Shown here in pieces: positions 32,344-44,107 of a stretch of 64,000 nucleotides of DNA. The notes below the pieces were generated by a model. It did not search any database. It saw only the letters and a list, made by a program, of their open reading frames with translations, and was not told where the DNA came from. This DNA comes from Sclerotinia nivalis (taxonomy: Eukaryota > Ascomycota > Leotiomycetes > Helotiales > Sclerotiniaceae), in contig JAPEIS010000002.1 in the NCBI GenBank assembly GCA_029531795.1, forward strand, positions 1,178,001 to 1,242,000. The letters are read 5' to 3'. Within the stretch, counting starts at the first letter, position 1; the number at the start of each line of letters is the position of its first letter. The position numbers were made by a program, and so were the translations under genes.

Positions 32344-33430
32344 GCTTGTAGCTATGTTATAGAAGTTTTTTTTCGGTGGTCTGTGTTTGTAATGAACATG
32401 CAGCCAGCCTTTTGTTATACAAATAAATTATTTGTTCTACGTCATTGGCGGTTAGGTTGATGGTCTGTGCACCGTTTGAGATTGTCACAACTTCATTTCT
32501 CGACCTCAAAGCTAAAGCCTCCTCCTACTCTGCATTGCTCACTGCCACGTACCTAGTAATCACGAGAACCTCCTCGTTGATCCATTTGGCATCAAGTTTC
32601 TGATGATGGAAGCAAGCTTGATCCGTACGCCTGAGTACGACTGGGAGCACTGTTTAAATCCGAGAGAGCAGAGAGGTGAGATTCTCATTTGCGACTAGCG
32701 ATGAGAATGGGGAGAGGCTATCTAAATTATGCGCCGCATGAACATTAAAGGAAGGGGTACAGTGCTGCTATTTTAACATTTATACTCAACTGTGACGGTG
32801 GGTCGAAAAAGATTGGGTGGTTGACAAATTGCTGTCCCGCTTGACCTGCTGCCAAAACACTTCACTTGGGAGAAGGGCTCTAATCACTACTAGTCGGTCC
32901 TCGGGGAATTTTCGCGCCTGTTCCATGTGCCAAACTCCGTAGCTTCGAGATTCGGCGGAGCTCGAAAAGCCTCTGTGAATCGTACCTGGTCGCATACATG
33001 AGACGAAACGCAAGACATGCCGAAGACAAAGGCAAGGAGAAGGTTCGATGACAGAGTTGGATGGAAGACAGAGCTTATCCCAAGTCATCAAAAGTTTTGA
33101 ACAGGTGTGAAACAAGGCCATTCGTGTTGTGGTTTTTATGAGGCTTCGGGTTGGAGAAATCAAACCTCTCTTTGTAATCTCGTTTCTGTCTGATATTGTG
33201 AATACGCGAACACAGAACTGCGACGAAGTATTTATCACAGGTCGAGATTGCACTGCAGTCATGACTGAATATCTTACAATACGGTTACTCGTACAGTACA
33301 ATCTTCACTTACCATACCGCCCTTCCCAACAAAGTCACATAAATACCCTTCCGACTTCCAGGGTACTGTCCCCACAATCATTTACAAAGTGGAACGAAGT
33401 TAAGATTTCTTCTCATATCCCTCCATAAAA
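32344..33430. other. Gene-free region
   Basis: 1.1 kb between divergent candidates. Overlapping open frames occur on both strands near 32786-33428 without family features. It holds the promoter of the 31.8-kb gene and, if that gene is real, of the 33431 candidate. Confidence 0.4.
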
Positions 33431-33895
33431 ATGTCTGAAGCCGGAACCCCAACATGCAAGCAACGACAAAACTTGGTGTATACAAAAAAGGATGCCAATC
33501 TGGAAGCCTCAAAAACGCCCACAAAGGATGATGGTAGCCAAGGATCGTCCCATAGCTCACAATCAAGCAAACAACCTCTTGAGATTTCAGAAGCGGGAAG
33601 CCGAGCAAGCCCACGAGGAAGATACGGCTGGATGCTTGTGTTCCTTTCTCGCGCATCTTCCGCATTTCCATTGGTCAAAGTATTTATTCTAATTCTCCAT
33701 ATCATATCTTCTGCTAAACATCATATAAGAAAAAAGGAGCGCATGCTGGCGGGGGATCAATTTGCATACGATATTTGGCACAATCCACGAGAGGAACTCG
33801 ATGAATCGCCCGTGAACAAGGGGTGCCCTGACTGTAAGAGTCTTTGCAAATGCCCTGTGGTCTGGAGATGGTGGCCCGGATGGGGAGGCAATTGA
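33431..33895 (+). CDS. Hypothetical small protein, possibly incomplete model
   Basis: A 154-residue frame with a favourable start (CATAAAAATGTCT) and a polar Ser/Lys/Gln-rich first half. One hydrophobic segment lies at about residues 78-93 (FPLVKVFILILHIISS). A Cys-rich end follows (CPDCKSLCKCP, then WRWWPGW). It resembles a single-pass or tail-spanning small protein. An overlapping frame (33492-33692) is open over the same stretch, so an unrecognised intron could change the middle. I know no family for it, and it may not be expressed. Confidence 0.35.
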   Translation: MSEAGTPTCKQRQNLVYTKKDANLEASKTPTKDDGSQGSSHSSQSSKQPLEISEAGSRASPRGRYGWMLVFLSRASSAFPLVKVFILILHIISSAKHHIRKKERMLAGDQFAYDIWHNPREELDESPVNKGCPDCKSLCKCPVVWRWWPGWGGN

Positions 33896-34635
33896 GAATA
33901 TCAGCCGGATATAGTTTTTATACCGTCGCCAATAGCGCAGTAGATTATGGAGCAACTCCTTAAGCTTGGTCAGGGGAGGCGGGTGGGGCGATGGGGTAAA
34001 TATTACACGGAGTATATGCGGATTTGAGGATTGGCCTGCCCTGGCAAAGTGGTCAAGTATACACACCATGCTCATCTAATTTGAGTTTCATGCATATATT
34101 AAATATGATCCATTCCTAAACTTGAGGCTCCGTGATGATCTGATAACCAATGATTGAAGGCTATGAAGTATGTACAAGGGGAATTAAAGGGAACAAAGTC
34201 TTTCAATATTCTGAAACCTTGACCCCGTGTGTTGTTATTTGTACAGCATGCAGATAATTCATATTTCACTGCGAGCCAATAAACGGCCCTCGGCCGCCAA
34301 GCCTCTAACACGTTGGTCCAATTACCCTTTCCCACTGGACCCCCTTCTTTAGCGAGTGGACCACGTATATAGCAGCCTCACCTTGCAAGAAAAGCTTTAA
34401 GAAAACTGAAACTGTGCACCAACGATTTCGACATGATGAATTATTTTCAGCTCACAAAAATCCATCTGTCATATATGGAATCATGATGGATATAACCTCT
34501 ATATTCCATGATGCTCGCCCTCAGATTCAGAAGTGCGGGGAAAGAACATCCGACAGCCAAGGGATGCACGGAACTTATTCACATATTTTCCCGGCACATG
34601 ATTCACCATTTTGACAATCCACTCAAGCTCATCCT
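33896..34635. other. Gene-free region
   Basis: 740 bp without a recognised feature between two weak gene candidates. Confidence 0.35.
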
Positions 34636-35115
34636 ATGGGTATGATTTCGAGGGTCAACCATTTTACAACGACGGCGATATACCAAAATCATGATGCCAG
34701 CATGGGTTTCAAGGAACTCCGGAGAGCATCGCCGTGTTCGTCACTGCATCAACTATACATCAAATCTCAGCGCGGGAATCGCGGAGATAGGTATACACCA
34801 ACTTTACGCCGTGTCAAGAGTTTCTACAATCCTCCCGAAGACTTTGCGCTTGTTTTCGCAATGTCGATTTCGGCTCATGAAGATTCGATGGTTGAGGTGG
34901 AAATCGATACGTCCAATTTTGTGATCACTGTTGAAATACCACTGCGAATGCATACTCCCTATACGCCGGTGCAAATGGGGAAAACTTTGGAAAAGGAGGA
35001 ACTGGAGTGTCCCGAATGTGATCAGGAATTCATGGGGGAGTATGGAGTGAAGGATTTGGCGTGGCATTTTAATAACGTTCATTGGAAGAGGAGGTTGAGG
35101 GGAAAAATTGCTTGA
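34636..35115 (+). CDS. Hypothetical protein with a C2H2-like motif
   Basis: A 159-residue open frame. The C-terminal part reads ECPECDQEFMGEYGVKDLAW followed by HFNNVH, a C-x2-C ... H-x4-H arrangement with an enlarged finger loop. The middle (VEVEIDTSNFVITVEIPL) looks like alternating beta strands. The N-terminal 60 residues have no recognisable character and the true start could be a later ATG (34702) or a spliced exon. No family is recognised. The clear Cys/His spacing is the only reason to keep it. Confidence 0.3.
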   Translation: MGMISRVNHFTTTAIYQNHDASMGFKELRRASPCSSLHQLYIKSQRGNRGDRYTPTLRRVKSFYNPPEDFALVFAMSISAHEDSMVEVEIDTSNFVITVEIPLRMHTPYTPVQMGKTLEKEELECPECDQEFMGEYGVKDLAWHFNNVHWKRRLRGKIA

Positions 35116-36739
35116 GTATGGGGTAGGGGAAATGGAAAACGAGACTGGAATCGAAAACTGGGGCTCTGAACTCCAGCGTGCGTGGACAGAAATATCAGTA
35201 GTGATGTTTAGTGGTTTACCAACTTGTCACTATTCGGAAGCCTGGTTTTCAGAATCTACTCCTCGCCGCGGGGCACACAAAGCACGAGCCTTTATTTTAC
35301 GCATCTTTGCTAGGTCAAAGCCTGAACAGCCTTCACAGTAGTTAGAAAGTGGCTAGTTCCGTCATTATTTGAGAAGGAGCAGTGTTACTCGCATGGAATG
35401 CGAAAAACACTTGTGCATATCTGCCCATTAGTTCTTTCCTTGATAGTGTTGAATTCCTTCACCTGGGCCGATTTCCGATCCTAAGTTTCTTCGGTCTTAC
35501 AACAGCTCACACACTCGCATATTGTTTCGGTTAATCTGACCTAATAGCCTTGGGCTCGCCTGTATCAGTTTTTCACATCAAATCTTGGACAAACAAGGTC
35601 TGTCTTCCCTTCGATGAATAATAATACCACCAAAACAAGCACTTCGAAAGCCATGGATCCAAGAAAGTTTTCCAGTCCTTCAAGATATCGCGTGCTACTC
35701 CCTACAGCACAGTGTAGCCTCCAAGGCTGCCCCAGTCGATTCAAAGATGGTGGCGTTAATTGTAGGGAATTCCAGTCGCAGATGTATCGCAGTGTGTTTT
35801 TCCCTGGTTAGTCAACCAACCGAGCTACATCTCTATAGGTACCAATTGTGCATAAAAGCATTGGGAGAAACGCAAACTGGCATGTGACCGCCTTTCCTAC
35901 GTTCTGAGCATCGATATGTATTCTGGCAGAAATAGTGGCCTTCGACCTGGCCGTATCATGTCGTGTCCGACAAGCGCATCATTGAGGGCTTTATCGTGCT
36001 TTCGACATCGCTTTTCCTGATATAAAAATGATTTACGGCTTTAAAAACTTTCAGCAAAGCTCTGATGCAATCCAAACTTCTATACGTTGTGTCAATTCCC
36101 TTTCCGCTGGCGGAGGAGCTGCACCGTAGTTTGAAAGCAAATTCAATCCAGAACAATAGAACAATAGTGTTTACAATTACTTTCTTTCTCTGGCAAAGGA
36201 GCCGTATACAAATGCAATCTCGGACGAATATGATTGAGCATTTTGAATATCAAACAATTTGAATCAACGAGATGATGATATTGGCCACACCTTTTTATTG
36301 TATAAGATCATTGACTTCTCTATGGGATATACAGACTTTGCATGAGTGTAGGTATCATATCCCGCATATGTCAACAGACCTGATTCTCTCATAGGATTAC
36401 TATCCACACTCATTGATACGTCTTGCTTAACGGTGATCACAGGGTAGCACTTCGTGAAATTAAGGCGTGGCAATCTTGGGAGGCTGGGTAAGATCTGCTG
36501 TACAACTACATTAACGTCAACGTCAACCCCGTGTCCAAATTAAGGTAATTTTTGGCACTCATGAACCATCACCAATATACTTTTGGCTTGAAACAAATAC
36601 GATAAGCGATAGTTGAGAAACGCAATTCTTTCATCATTGACCTAATTCAAACCGGAATTCACCACGATTGCTTCAAACCTAACATAACACGACTGATAAC
36701 GACCTTTGATCCTTACGTGTTGGATTTCTATCCTCTTGA
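35116..36739. other. Gene-free region
   Basis: 1.6 kb with only short, overlapping frames. I see no gene, RNA or distinct repeat. Confidence 0.4.
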
Positions 36740-37641
36740 TCAGAAAGGAACCTCAATAGTGTCATCCCCGACATAATCCTCCATCTGCTTCTTCTTCCAT
36801 TCTTCAATCATGTCAGAAGCCACAGCCCAATCATCCATATTGAATTGGGCTTCGTACTCGTTGTACCCGATGGCCACACGGATAGAGGTTGAAGAGCTCT
36901 TCTTTTTGTGAATTTCAACCATCTCTTGAGTGATTTCGAACATGGAGGTGCGAATGACTTTATAAGATTAGTATTATTTTTGATACAAGCCATTGGGAAC
37001 ACTGCAACTTACATGACCGAATGGTTTTTGTTAGTGGTGAGTATTCGTAGCGCTCCGAGATTATGTATTGTTGGATGTTGTCGCTGACTTTGGACCTTGT
37101 CTCAATAGCGGTAGTGAGGACTTTAAAGACATTCTCGAGGGCGCCATATGCAGAGGTTGGCAAAGAAACGAAGCCCTCTAAGATTGCATCAATGAGAGCG
37201 GCGTGGAAAGTGTTGGTTGAAGCATCGATGGTCTTGTTTCTGATTTCACTCTTGGACATTGCCAACCTGTTAAATCTCGTTAAAATCGACCCCAGACTAT
37301 CGCATTAGACGCGGAAGGAATTCTGCTGCTAACCAAGGAGTATTCTTCATATCATATTCAGCCACTCGAGCACAGTAGCCAACCCGCTTCGCAGCCGATG
37401 CTGCAGATCCATCCTGAGGCACAGTAGCACTAGCATAAGTGGTATTCCACCATCTGAGACTGGCCCAGCTGCGATAGCTCAGAATGGCTTTCTCATATTG
37501 GATCAAAATTGCACGAGCTTCTTCGGGGATGTCCTTGGGAAAATTGATGTATTGAGCTGCAGAGCCAACTTCTCGATCTTTCTTGGCCTTCTCGAGGGTC
37601 TCATCTGGGTCTCCTTCCCCGGCAAAGGGCATATTATTCAT
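36740..37641 (-). CDS. Unrecognised three-exon fungal protein
   Basis: Exons on the minus strand 37641-37334, 37266-37013 and 36957-36740 join in frame to 259 residues. Intron 1 (67 bp) uses GTTAGC and CAG; it rebuilds NTPWLAMSKSEIRN. Intron 2 (55 bp) uses GTAAGT and an AAG acceptor; it rebuilds TIRSFIRTSMFEITQEMV. The start MNNMPFAGEGDPDE is the first ATG in the frame; the frame stays open upstream without one, so a 5' exon is possible. The protein has no signal peptide or membrane span. It looks largely alpha-helical, with a Trp-rich stretch (SYRSWASLRWWNTTYASATV) and a beta-like end (TSIRVAIGYNEYEAQFNMDD). I do not recognise the family and assign no function. The consistent splicing argues that it is real. 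Confidence 0.65.
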
Positions 37642-38605
37642 ATTTGATGGCAAGCAAGGACCCAACGATTTCGAAAAACGATTCTCGGTGACGCTCGGAA
37701 GTTTTCTTGCGTTTACCGTTGTATCATCGTTTTTTGCAGCGAATTGTTGCCGCGTATTCACAATATTTATGGATTTCTGTATGAAAGAAAGCACTCACAT
37801 TAGTTACATTGGATGAGATGTTTGCATTCATGTTAGATCTGGAGGGATTTATGAGCATAGATTATTTAGGCATGCACCAATTGTGGCTTTTCTCGCACTC
37901 ATCTCTTGGTAATTGAGATGGCGATTATCGGAACATGCGATGTTGCTGACTGTATGCATTTAGCAAGAAGGACTCACAATCCCACTTGAATCAACATACG
38001 GGTCTTTTCTGCCTCCAAAAGCCAAGATACCTAGCCTCAGGTAGTATATTTTACTTTATCTACAGCACAGAGCCCATGTATAGCAATTCCGCACAGCACT
38101 TAAGGAAGGTCATTATCCTTTGTTCCTATCCCACCAGCCAAACAAACTCTAGCCATTTGCATGCGCTGCCTGTCTGGAAAACAAATGAAAATCTTCAGGG
38201 GCCAGTATTCATGTTGTGGTTGTGCCTCTGTCTTCCCTACTATCTTTCTATCCTCCCCTTCAGTCTCCTCCCAACACTCGAGCTGAGATATGATGTGATG
38301 CCAGAATAGTCTTGATCGTAAGGAATGAAATATATTTGGTGTTTGGTCCGCTAGCCCAGCCACCTCAAATCCGCAAAGGTCCTGGGAATGACAGTCTGCC
38401 ATTGTAAAAGGGGCACACACATGATTGTTTAATAATTGAAGATTTGCTTGAGGAGTAATTACCCCTCATATAGCGGCGTTACGCCATGACTTACGTTAAC
38501 ATACTTTCTCTTAGTCTTTGGCCACAAAATTGGAGAGCAATATAGGATAAGCAGTTTACATGCTTCTTCAATAGATTGAAAGTTTAGATATAGGAACTAG
38601 CGTTT
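37642..38605. other. Gene-free region
   Basis: 960 bp between two leftward loci; it should hold the promoter of the 36.7-kb gene. Nothing else is recognised. Confidence 0.4.
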
Positions 38606-40557
38606 TTACCAAATAGTAATATCGCGGTCTGGCTGACTCCAGAACCATTCAAAGTCCCCAGTTCGTTCAAATACCCCAACTCTACGATATATAGCGCCTT
38701 GGGAACTTTCAAATGGTAGGAGTAGAAGGCCAGAGGTTTTTGGAAGTCGCCATTTATTACTGATATTATTAGTTATAAGGAAGAGCTGAAGTTGCCGTTC
38801 AATTTTTCTTTCCTCGTGATTAGGGTCCTCTGTGTTCGGCACCCAATCTAACCAAAAGCTAATACGACCATAGGAACCAGATATTTGCCATTTCTTAGAA
38901 ACTCCCCGTTGTCCTGTACTCTTAGACCTGACGGACGTTTGCTGGAGATAGCCACTTATTGGCTCATATGGCGTCTGTCGACACTTTCCACGAAGGGTAA
39001 TTGACGATCCAAGTTTAGCTGCAATCATAGCACTAGAGTCAAGCGGTTGTAAGTCATACCCGATAGCCTGAATCTTCGTACCCTCACGTCTTATATCCCT
39101 AGGAAAAATGACACTAACGTTTTGAGATGCCCAGCTCCAAGATGGAGCAATAAATTTCCTTTCGTTCTGCAAGTATTCCAACATCTCAGTGTACGTCAAT
39201 TTTGGTTCGATATATTCCCAGAGAAGCTGCTCATGTAAGCGGTCGCTGAGCCACAACCCTGCAAGATACTCTGTTGTTTCCCCTGTCTCTATCAGATAGT
39301 CTGAAATAAGTTTGGCAACCCCAGCCAAGCCGCCCAGTCTATCTTGGGAATACGAGAGCTCCCTCGAGGAGTATTCTTCAACGGCACTAAACCACCAGCC
39401 ATCGTAATATTCACCATTGTACAGAAATACACGATCATTACTACCTTGCGAACCGTCTTCCATTTGAATTCCATCATCGCATCGGAATTGAACCATTTTC
39501 TCGCCGAAAAAAAGTTGTCGTGTAGACATGATCATATCGTGCATCAAAATGCCCACCTTCACATGTTCATCCTTGTTTTCCTTGGTGGTTTTCAAGGTAG
39601 GCGAATCGCCGCAACTGTAGCTCAATGCTGCATACTGAAGCTGGGGATCGGTCGAGTCCATTAAAGGAAGATCGGTGATGCCCTACCAATTTCGCGAACG
39701 AAGACTCGCAATTCCCGATATCTAATAATCGAGTTGGAACGAACTGGGCTCTGCGGGCCCTTTTATTACAGGTCTTATGGTATTTGACGCATTCGTCAAT
39801 GCAACGCTTCATGAACTGAATATTTCTCTCAGAAGCCGGTCCATCAGGATCTGGTGGTGTAGCCATTATCCCGAGCCAGCCTTGGCAGACACCTCCAGGA
39901 AATCAGTTGACCATATGAGAAAGGGGACGGGCACAACCTACCAGGCCAAGCCATTACATCAAAATAGTAAACGTCTATCATTTTACTTTCGAGATCAGGG
40001 TGATGAATTAAGACAGCCAAGCCATTAAGGTGCCTAGTTACTCTTTCTTGTAGTGCTTCTCCACCTTCCGGTTCCTCTATAATAACATGTTCCTTACTCC
40101 ATTTATACTGAATGTTGAAGTTGAGCCTCGCATTGGTATCTTTCCACCAGGAACACTCGCTATATTCTTCACGGAAAAGGTTCTTGAGTGCCGAACAGAA
40201 CTTACACGCCTTAATGGCCGGTTCTGAGAGTTCAGGAAGTTTAGGAAGCGTCACGCATCTTATGTACTTTTTGCCTACGCGCCGGCAACTACGACGTTCA
40301 ATCTTCCACTCGCCTTCATCTCTTTTTCGATCGGGATTTAAGTACGGAGAATAGCGGGTTGTTGGCTTGATGTCCACACCAAGCCAATCGCCGATGCGTC
40401 TTAGACGGCAGAATCTTTGCCGCCAATTGTTGAATGCAAAACCCGATAAATTTAAAGAGATTGCGCCATAGGGATGTCTTTATACAGAACCACCAGCAGC
40501 CTCACCATCGATAGTCAGTGCTTCCAAACACAAGTTGCAAAGATCATCGTTGGCCAT
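38606..40557 (-). pseudogene. HET (heterokaryon incompatibility) domain gene, inactivated
   Basis: The minus strand from ATG 40557 reads MANDDLCNLCLEALTIDGEA, the usual HET-protein opening, then hits TAA at 40480-40482. The same frame continues with PYGAISLNLSGFAFNNWRQR and RRIGDWLGVDI. A plausible intron (39881-39941) leads to FMKRCIDECVKYHKTC and LLDIGNCESSF. Near 39682 a one-base shift separates this from LPLMDSTDPQLQYAALSYS, the first HET box. The central HET part, normally holding the YLWIDSLCI-type box, is missing: TTKENKDEHVKV runs straight into the late motif STRQLFFGEKMVQFRC near 39553. The C-terminal region (FIAPSWSWAS, then about 170 residues) is intact to TGA/TAG at 38606. Stop, shift and core deletion together mean loss of function. 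Intact relatives trigger cell death in non-self recognition. Confidence 0.85.
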
Positions 40558-42599
40558 GTACCTTCCAGATGGCTCCCACTGTCCAGTCGTTAGAGAATCA
40601 TCAGACCGATCCATCGTTTGCGCTATCCTGTGAAATTATATGGATATTCATGTGTACTTGTGAGGAGTTTTGGAATTATAGCTTGCTTGGAAGTGTCAAG
40701 ATATAGTCGCATGTTTGCGTTGTCTATCGTTACTGTGCATAGCCTCGGCTATTGAGGACCAATGTATCCTAGATATCCCCACTTTAGAATGATAGTGAGC
40801 ATCTGCTTCATGTACTTTAACTGTAAGAAGAAAAGATGGGCATCCTTTTTCCCACAGAAGATTTCAGAGTTGAAGGGATGCGAAGACTCAACACCTGTAC
40901 ACGGTGCATTCTATGAGCCTCCAACTCTCTCTTCAGAGTCTGCAGAGCTAAGATTGAATCATTTAATGGAATCGAATACGTTGGAAGAGAGAGAGAGATT
41001 CCCGATCACGATGTTTTTTTTTCATGCCAAAGGATTATATTACGACTTTTACAATAACAATATCTACGAATACCAGCCCAACATGCGGACGAAGGCTACG
41101 GAGGACCCGGATTATTCAACATTTGCCATCGACTATTATCTCAGATAATGAGGTATGGCACACAGAATAAGTCTCATTTATTCTTAGAAGAGTCTTCTCG
41201 ACACAGAACTTGCCACCGTTCTATTCGCAATTACGATGGATTTTACATATTTTTTTGACTATCGACTATCGGAACACATTCATTTTAACACTACAACTAC
41301 CACGAGACAGAGAATACCAACCAACATCTACATCAATTTTAATGCTATGCTTTGGGCATCGATGGGATAAAAAGTTTTTTCCTTACGAAAATGTTAGGTA
41401 GGGGATGGGCCACGCCCTACTATCACCACATTCAGCAAACCACATTTCATTCAACGATTTTGATTATACACATCTGAGCAGAGCTGGAGGGCATCGCACT
41501 TAGGAAGGCATACAAGGAGCTAGTGAACAGGACTGAGAAGAGCGGTGCCTTCTATTGCCATTCACTAGCGTGAGAACCCTTTGCTATACTGGAGGTAATC
41601 TTAGCAGGGGTGACTCTTGACCTCTGCAGAGAGTGAGAGGCGGAATAGCATATTAGATCGAAGAAGGATATTTTATCAGTGGGATACTTTAATTAGCAAG
41701 GGGTAGGGCGAGAGCGAAAAAGTAAAGGGTTCAGAGGAAGACAATATTTGTATTTCTACTTGTATGCCGAGTAGAGACCGGGCTTTCGGTCTTTTGCAGA
41801 GAAGAATATAAGATAACTGATATTTGAAGATATGTTTGTCTTCATCATTATCTACAAGTGTTTGTTTATAATAAAAGGAATCTTTTGATAATCCAATTCT
41901 GTTTAGTTTTACTCTCAACTTGGGAGAACTGGTAGTTCTTAGTCAATCCCAGGGAACAAGGAGCTTTGAGAACATCCATCATATGTCGCACTTGCTCAGA
42001 GGAAGAATTTCAAATGGTGTAGGCAGATATCATTGCATTTATATTTGAAGCGAAAGTAACGGAGAGTTGATATATGATCATGGAAAAGATATACACTGGT
42101 AATCATACAACTTCGTCAGTGACAATGCCACATTGAAATTGAAAGGATAAAAATGAAAAGTCTCGATCCCGCCTTATTTCAACGATAATCACAAAACTAA
42201 AGGACGGCAACAGCAAACTACAAGGAGACCATATTATGGCTTAAAAGCCATCAAGCGAGGTTATTGTGCAGACAATGAGGAATGATGCGATCGATAAATG
42301 AAATATCAAAAGATGACCTTGAACTTAGCGATCTGAAAGAAAAAGACTATATACAGCTAATAGTTTTTGTTTTGACTCCAAAGCCATCATTCAAATCTAC
42401 AACGTTGACGATTGGCGCCAAATACCCGTGGTTTCAGCAACCGTAGTATGACCAAAAGTTTTCGATTCCAAGCAGGTAAGTTCTACTCTGAACGAGGTCA
42501 GAAAAACTGCGTTTTGGATTCTTGTCCTGTCAGTCGAGCTATTTATGACCGTTCTGAATTGCAAGAGCAGTAGGAGAGCAACTAAAGGTGACAAGCAGT
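40558..42599. other. Gene-free region
   Basis: 2 kb between the HET relic and the 3' end of the FAD oxidoreductase. A 128-codon open frame at 40762-41148 (+) lacks recognisable features. No gene is supported. Confidence 0.4.
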
Positions 42600-44107
42600 T
42601 CATTGCTTTGTCGCTTTCTGGTTTCCGGTACCGAGGATATCACCCTGTTCTTCTGTTCCATTCTTCGCCCGGTCTATTCTCTCTTGAGTGGTTTTGAACA
42701 ATCGTGGCAGACCTGTCTGCTCAAATGGTACGTCTTCAGACACCATCTTGGCAACTGCTTTACCAGATAACCAAATGACTGGCATGCCGTGACCATTAAA
42801 CCCAGCAAGAACAAACTGATTGGGCTTTTTAGGAACTGCACCGACGTGAGGATTCGAGTCGTAAGAATATCCCATAACTCCAGTCCAGATATTGTCGACC
42901 TTGGCTCCAGAGTCCTCCCATCCATTATATGTTTCCTGCATGTAGTTGTTGTAATAGTCTTTTGCTGCGTTAATGAGAACACTATCATCAACGTTATTGT
43001 ACCATTGATCTTTGTGAGCTTTGAATTTTGACGCGGCACCACCAACAACGATGCTACCGTCTGCTCTGGGAATGAGATATGAAAGTGTGTTGTCTTCTGT
43101 TCGGTTGATGTATGTGTTGTTGAGAAGTGGTGCGACCTTTCCCTCAGGTACAGTTATGTGACAACAAATCCCTTTGGAAGGAATAATGTTATGATCGTAT
43201 TCAGGCAAAAGAGCAGAGATGTATGCATTATTGGCATATACGATCTTGCTAGCATGTGTAGTTCCCCGGCTTGTCCCAACATTGAAGCCTCCATTGGGAT
43301 CACCGACCACACTTGTCACGGGTGTGTTGGTTTGCAAGTTGACCTTTCCAGTTGGCAAAATTATCTCAAGAAGTCCCAAAATGAACTTGTAAGGCCACAT
43401 ACTCCCAGCTGTGTATGAAGCACAAGCCTTGGCACCTTTAACTCCGCAAATCTAGCAGAGAGTTAGCAATGTATAATTTTATTGTATGAAGTTTCACCTA
43501 CGCCCTCAACTTCTTTTCCGGTATGAAAGATGACATCCTCCATGTATTCAAACTCGTTCTTCACCATCTGGTCATAGACAGCCTTGGCTTTCTTTGCCAT
43601 TTCCTCATTGCACCATACATCAACTGTCCTGCAGAGACTGAAGTCACAATCGATCTTCTCTTTCTCAATAAGTCTTTTGATCTCCTTGACGTGAGCAATT
43701 TCGAATTCGGCTATCTCGGCTCCTGCTCGTGGTCCTCCTCGCTCAACATAAGTTGGGATATGGCCATACAAATCTGGTCTGATATGACCTCCATTTCGAC
43801 CCGTTGCACCTGAACACGCGCCCCGTGCTTCTATGATAGTGATTGACTTGATTGAGTCGCCACCCTCCTTGACTAGATGATATGCGGTACTAACACCGGC
43901 GTATCCTGCACCGACGATGACTACATCGCTGTGCGTTGGAAGTTCTTCTGTAGAGCGGTGGTCATGCAACCTATGTTTTTCTGATTGCCAGAAACAATCT
44001 GATGGGTTGGAAACCGGTAAGTACTTGGATGCTGCTGGGTCTGAGTCTGTTTTTGTTGGAGCTACGGAGATCGAAAGACTATCTAAAGTTTCGGAAACAG
44101 TCTTCAT
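42600..44107 (-). CDS. FAD-dependent oxidoreductase of the DAO family (OrdL/PuuB-like)
   Basis: Oxidises the C-N bond of an amine or amino acid, giving H2O2 and ammonia or an aldehyde. Two exons, 44107-43502 and 43451-42600; the 50-bp intron runs GTAGGT to TAG and the product is 485 residues. The FAD-binding dinucleotide fold is SDVVIVGAGYAGVSTAYHL, with GXGXXG at 66-71. ATGRNGGHIRP matches the second flavin contact of OrdL/gamma-glutamylputrescine-oxidase-like proteins. The C-terminal flavin motif is FVLAGFNGHGMPVIWLSGKA. There is no signal peptide. The N-terminal 35 residues are Ser/Thr/Asp-rich. It is divergent from an amino-acid permease 1.7 kb away, suggesting uptake and oxidation of the same class of compound (inference). 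Substrate candidates are sarcosine-like amines, N-modified amino acids or polyamine derivatives. Confidence 0.88.

Noticed and set aside
39624..39669. An intron from GTAGGG to CCCAG that would repair the HET frameshift
   Set aside because: It restores frame on paper, but it would remove the conserved-looking ITDLPLMDSTDP text, and it leaves the N-terminal stop and the missing core unexplained.
40762..41148. 128-codon plus-strand frame beside the HET relic
   Set aside because: No recognisable domain or partner exon; composition is consistent with a chance frame.
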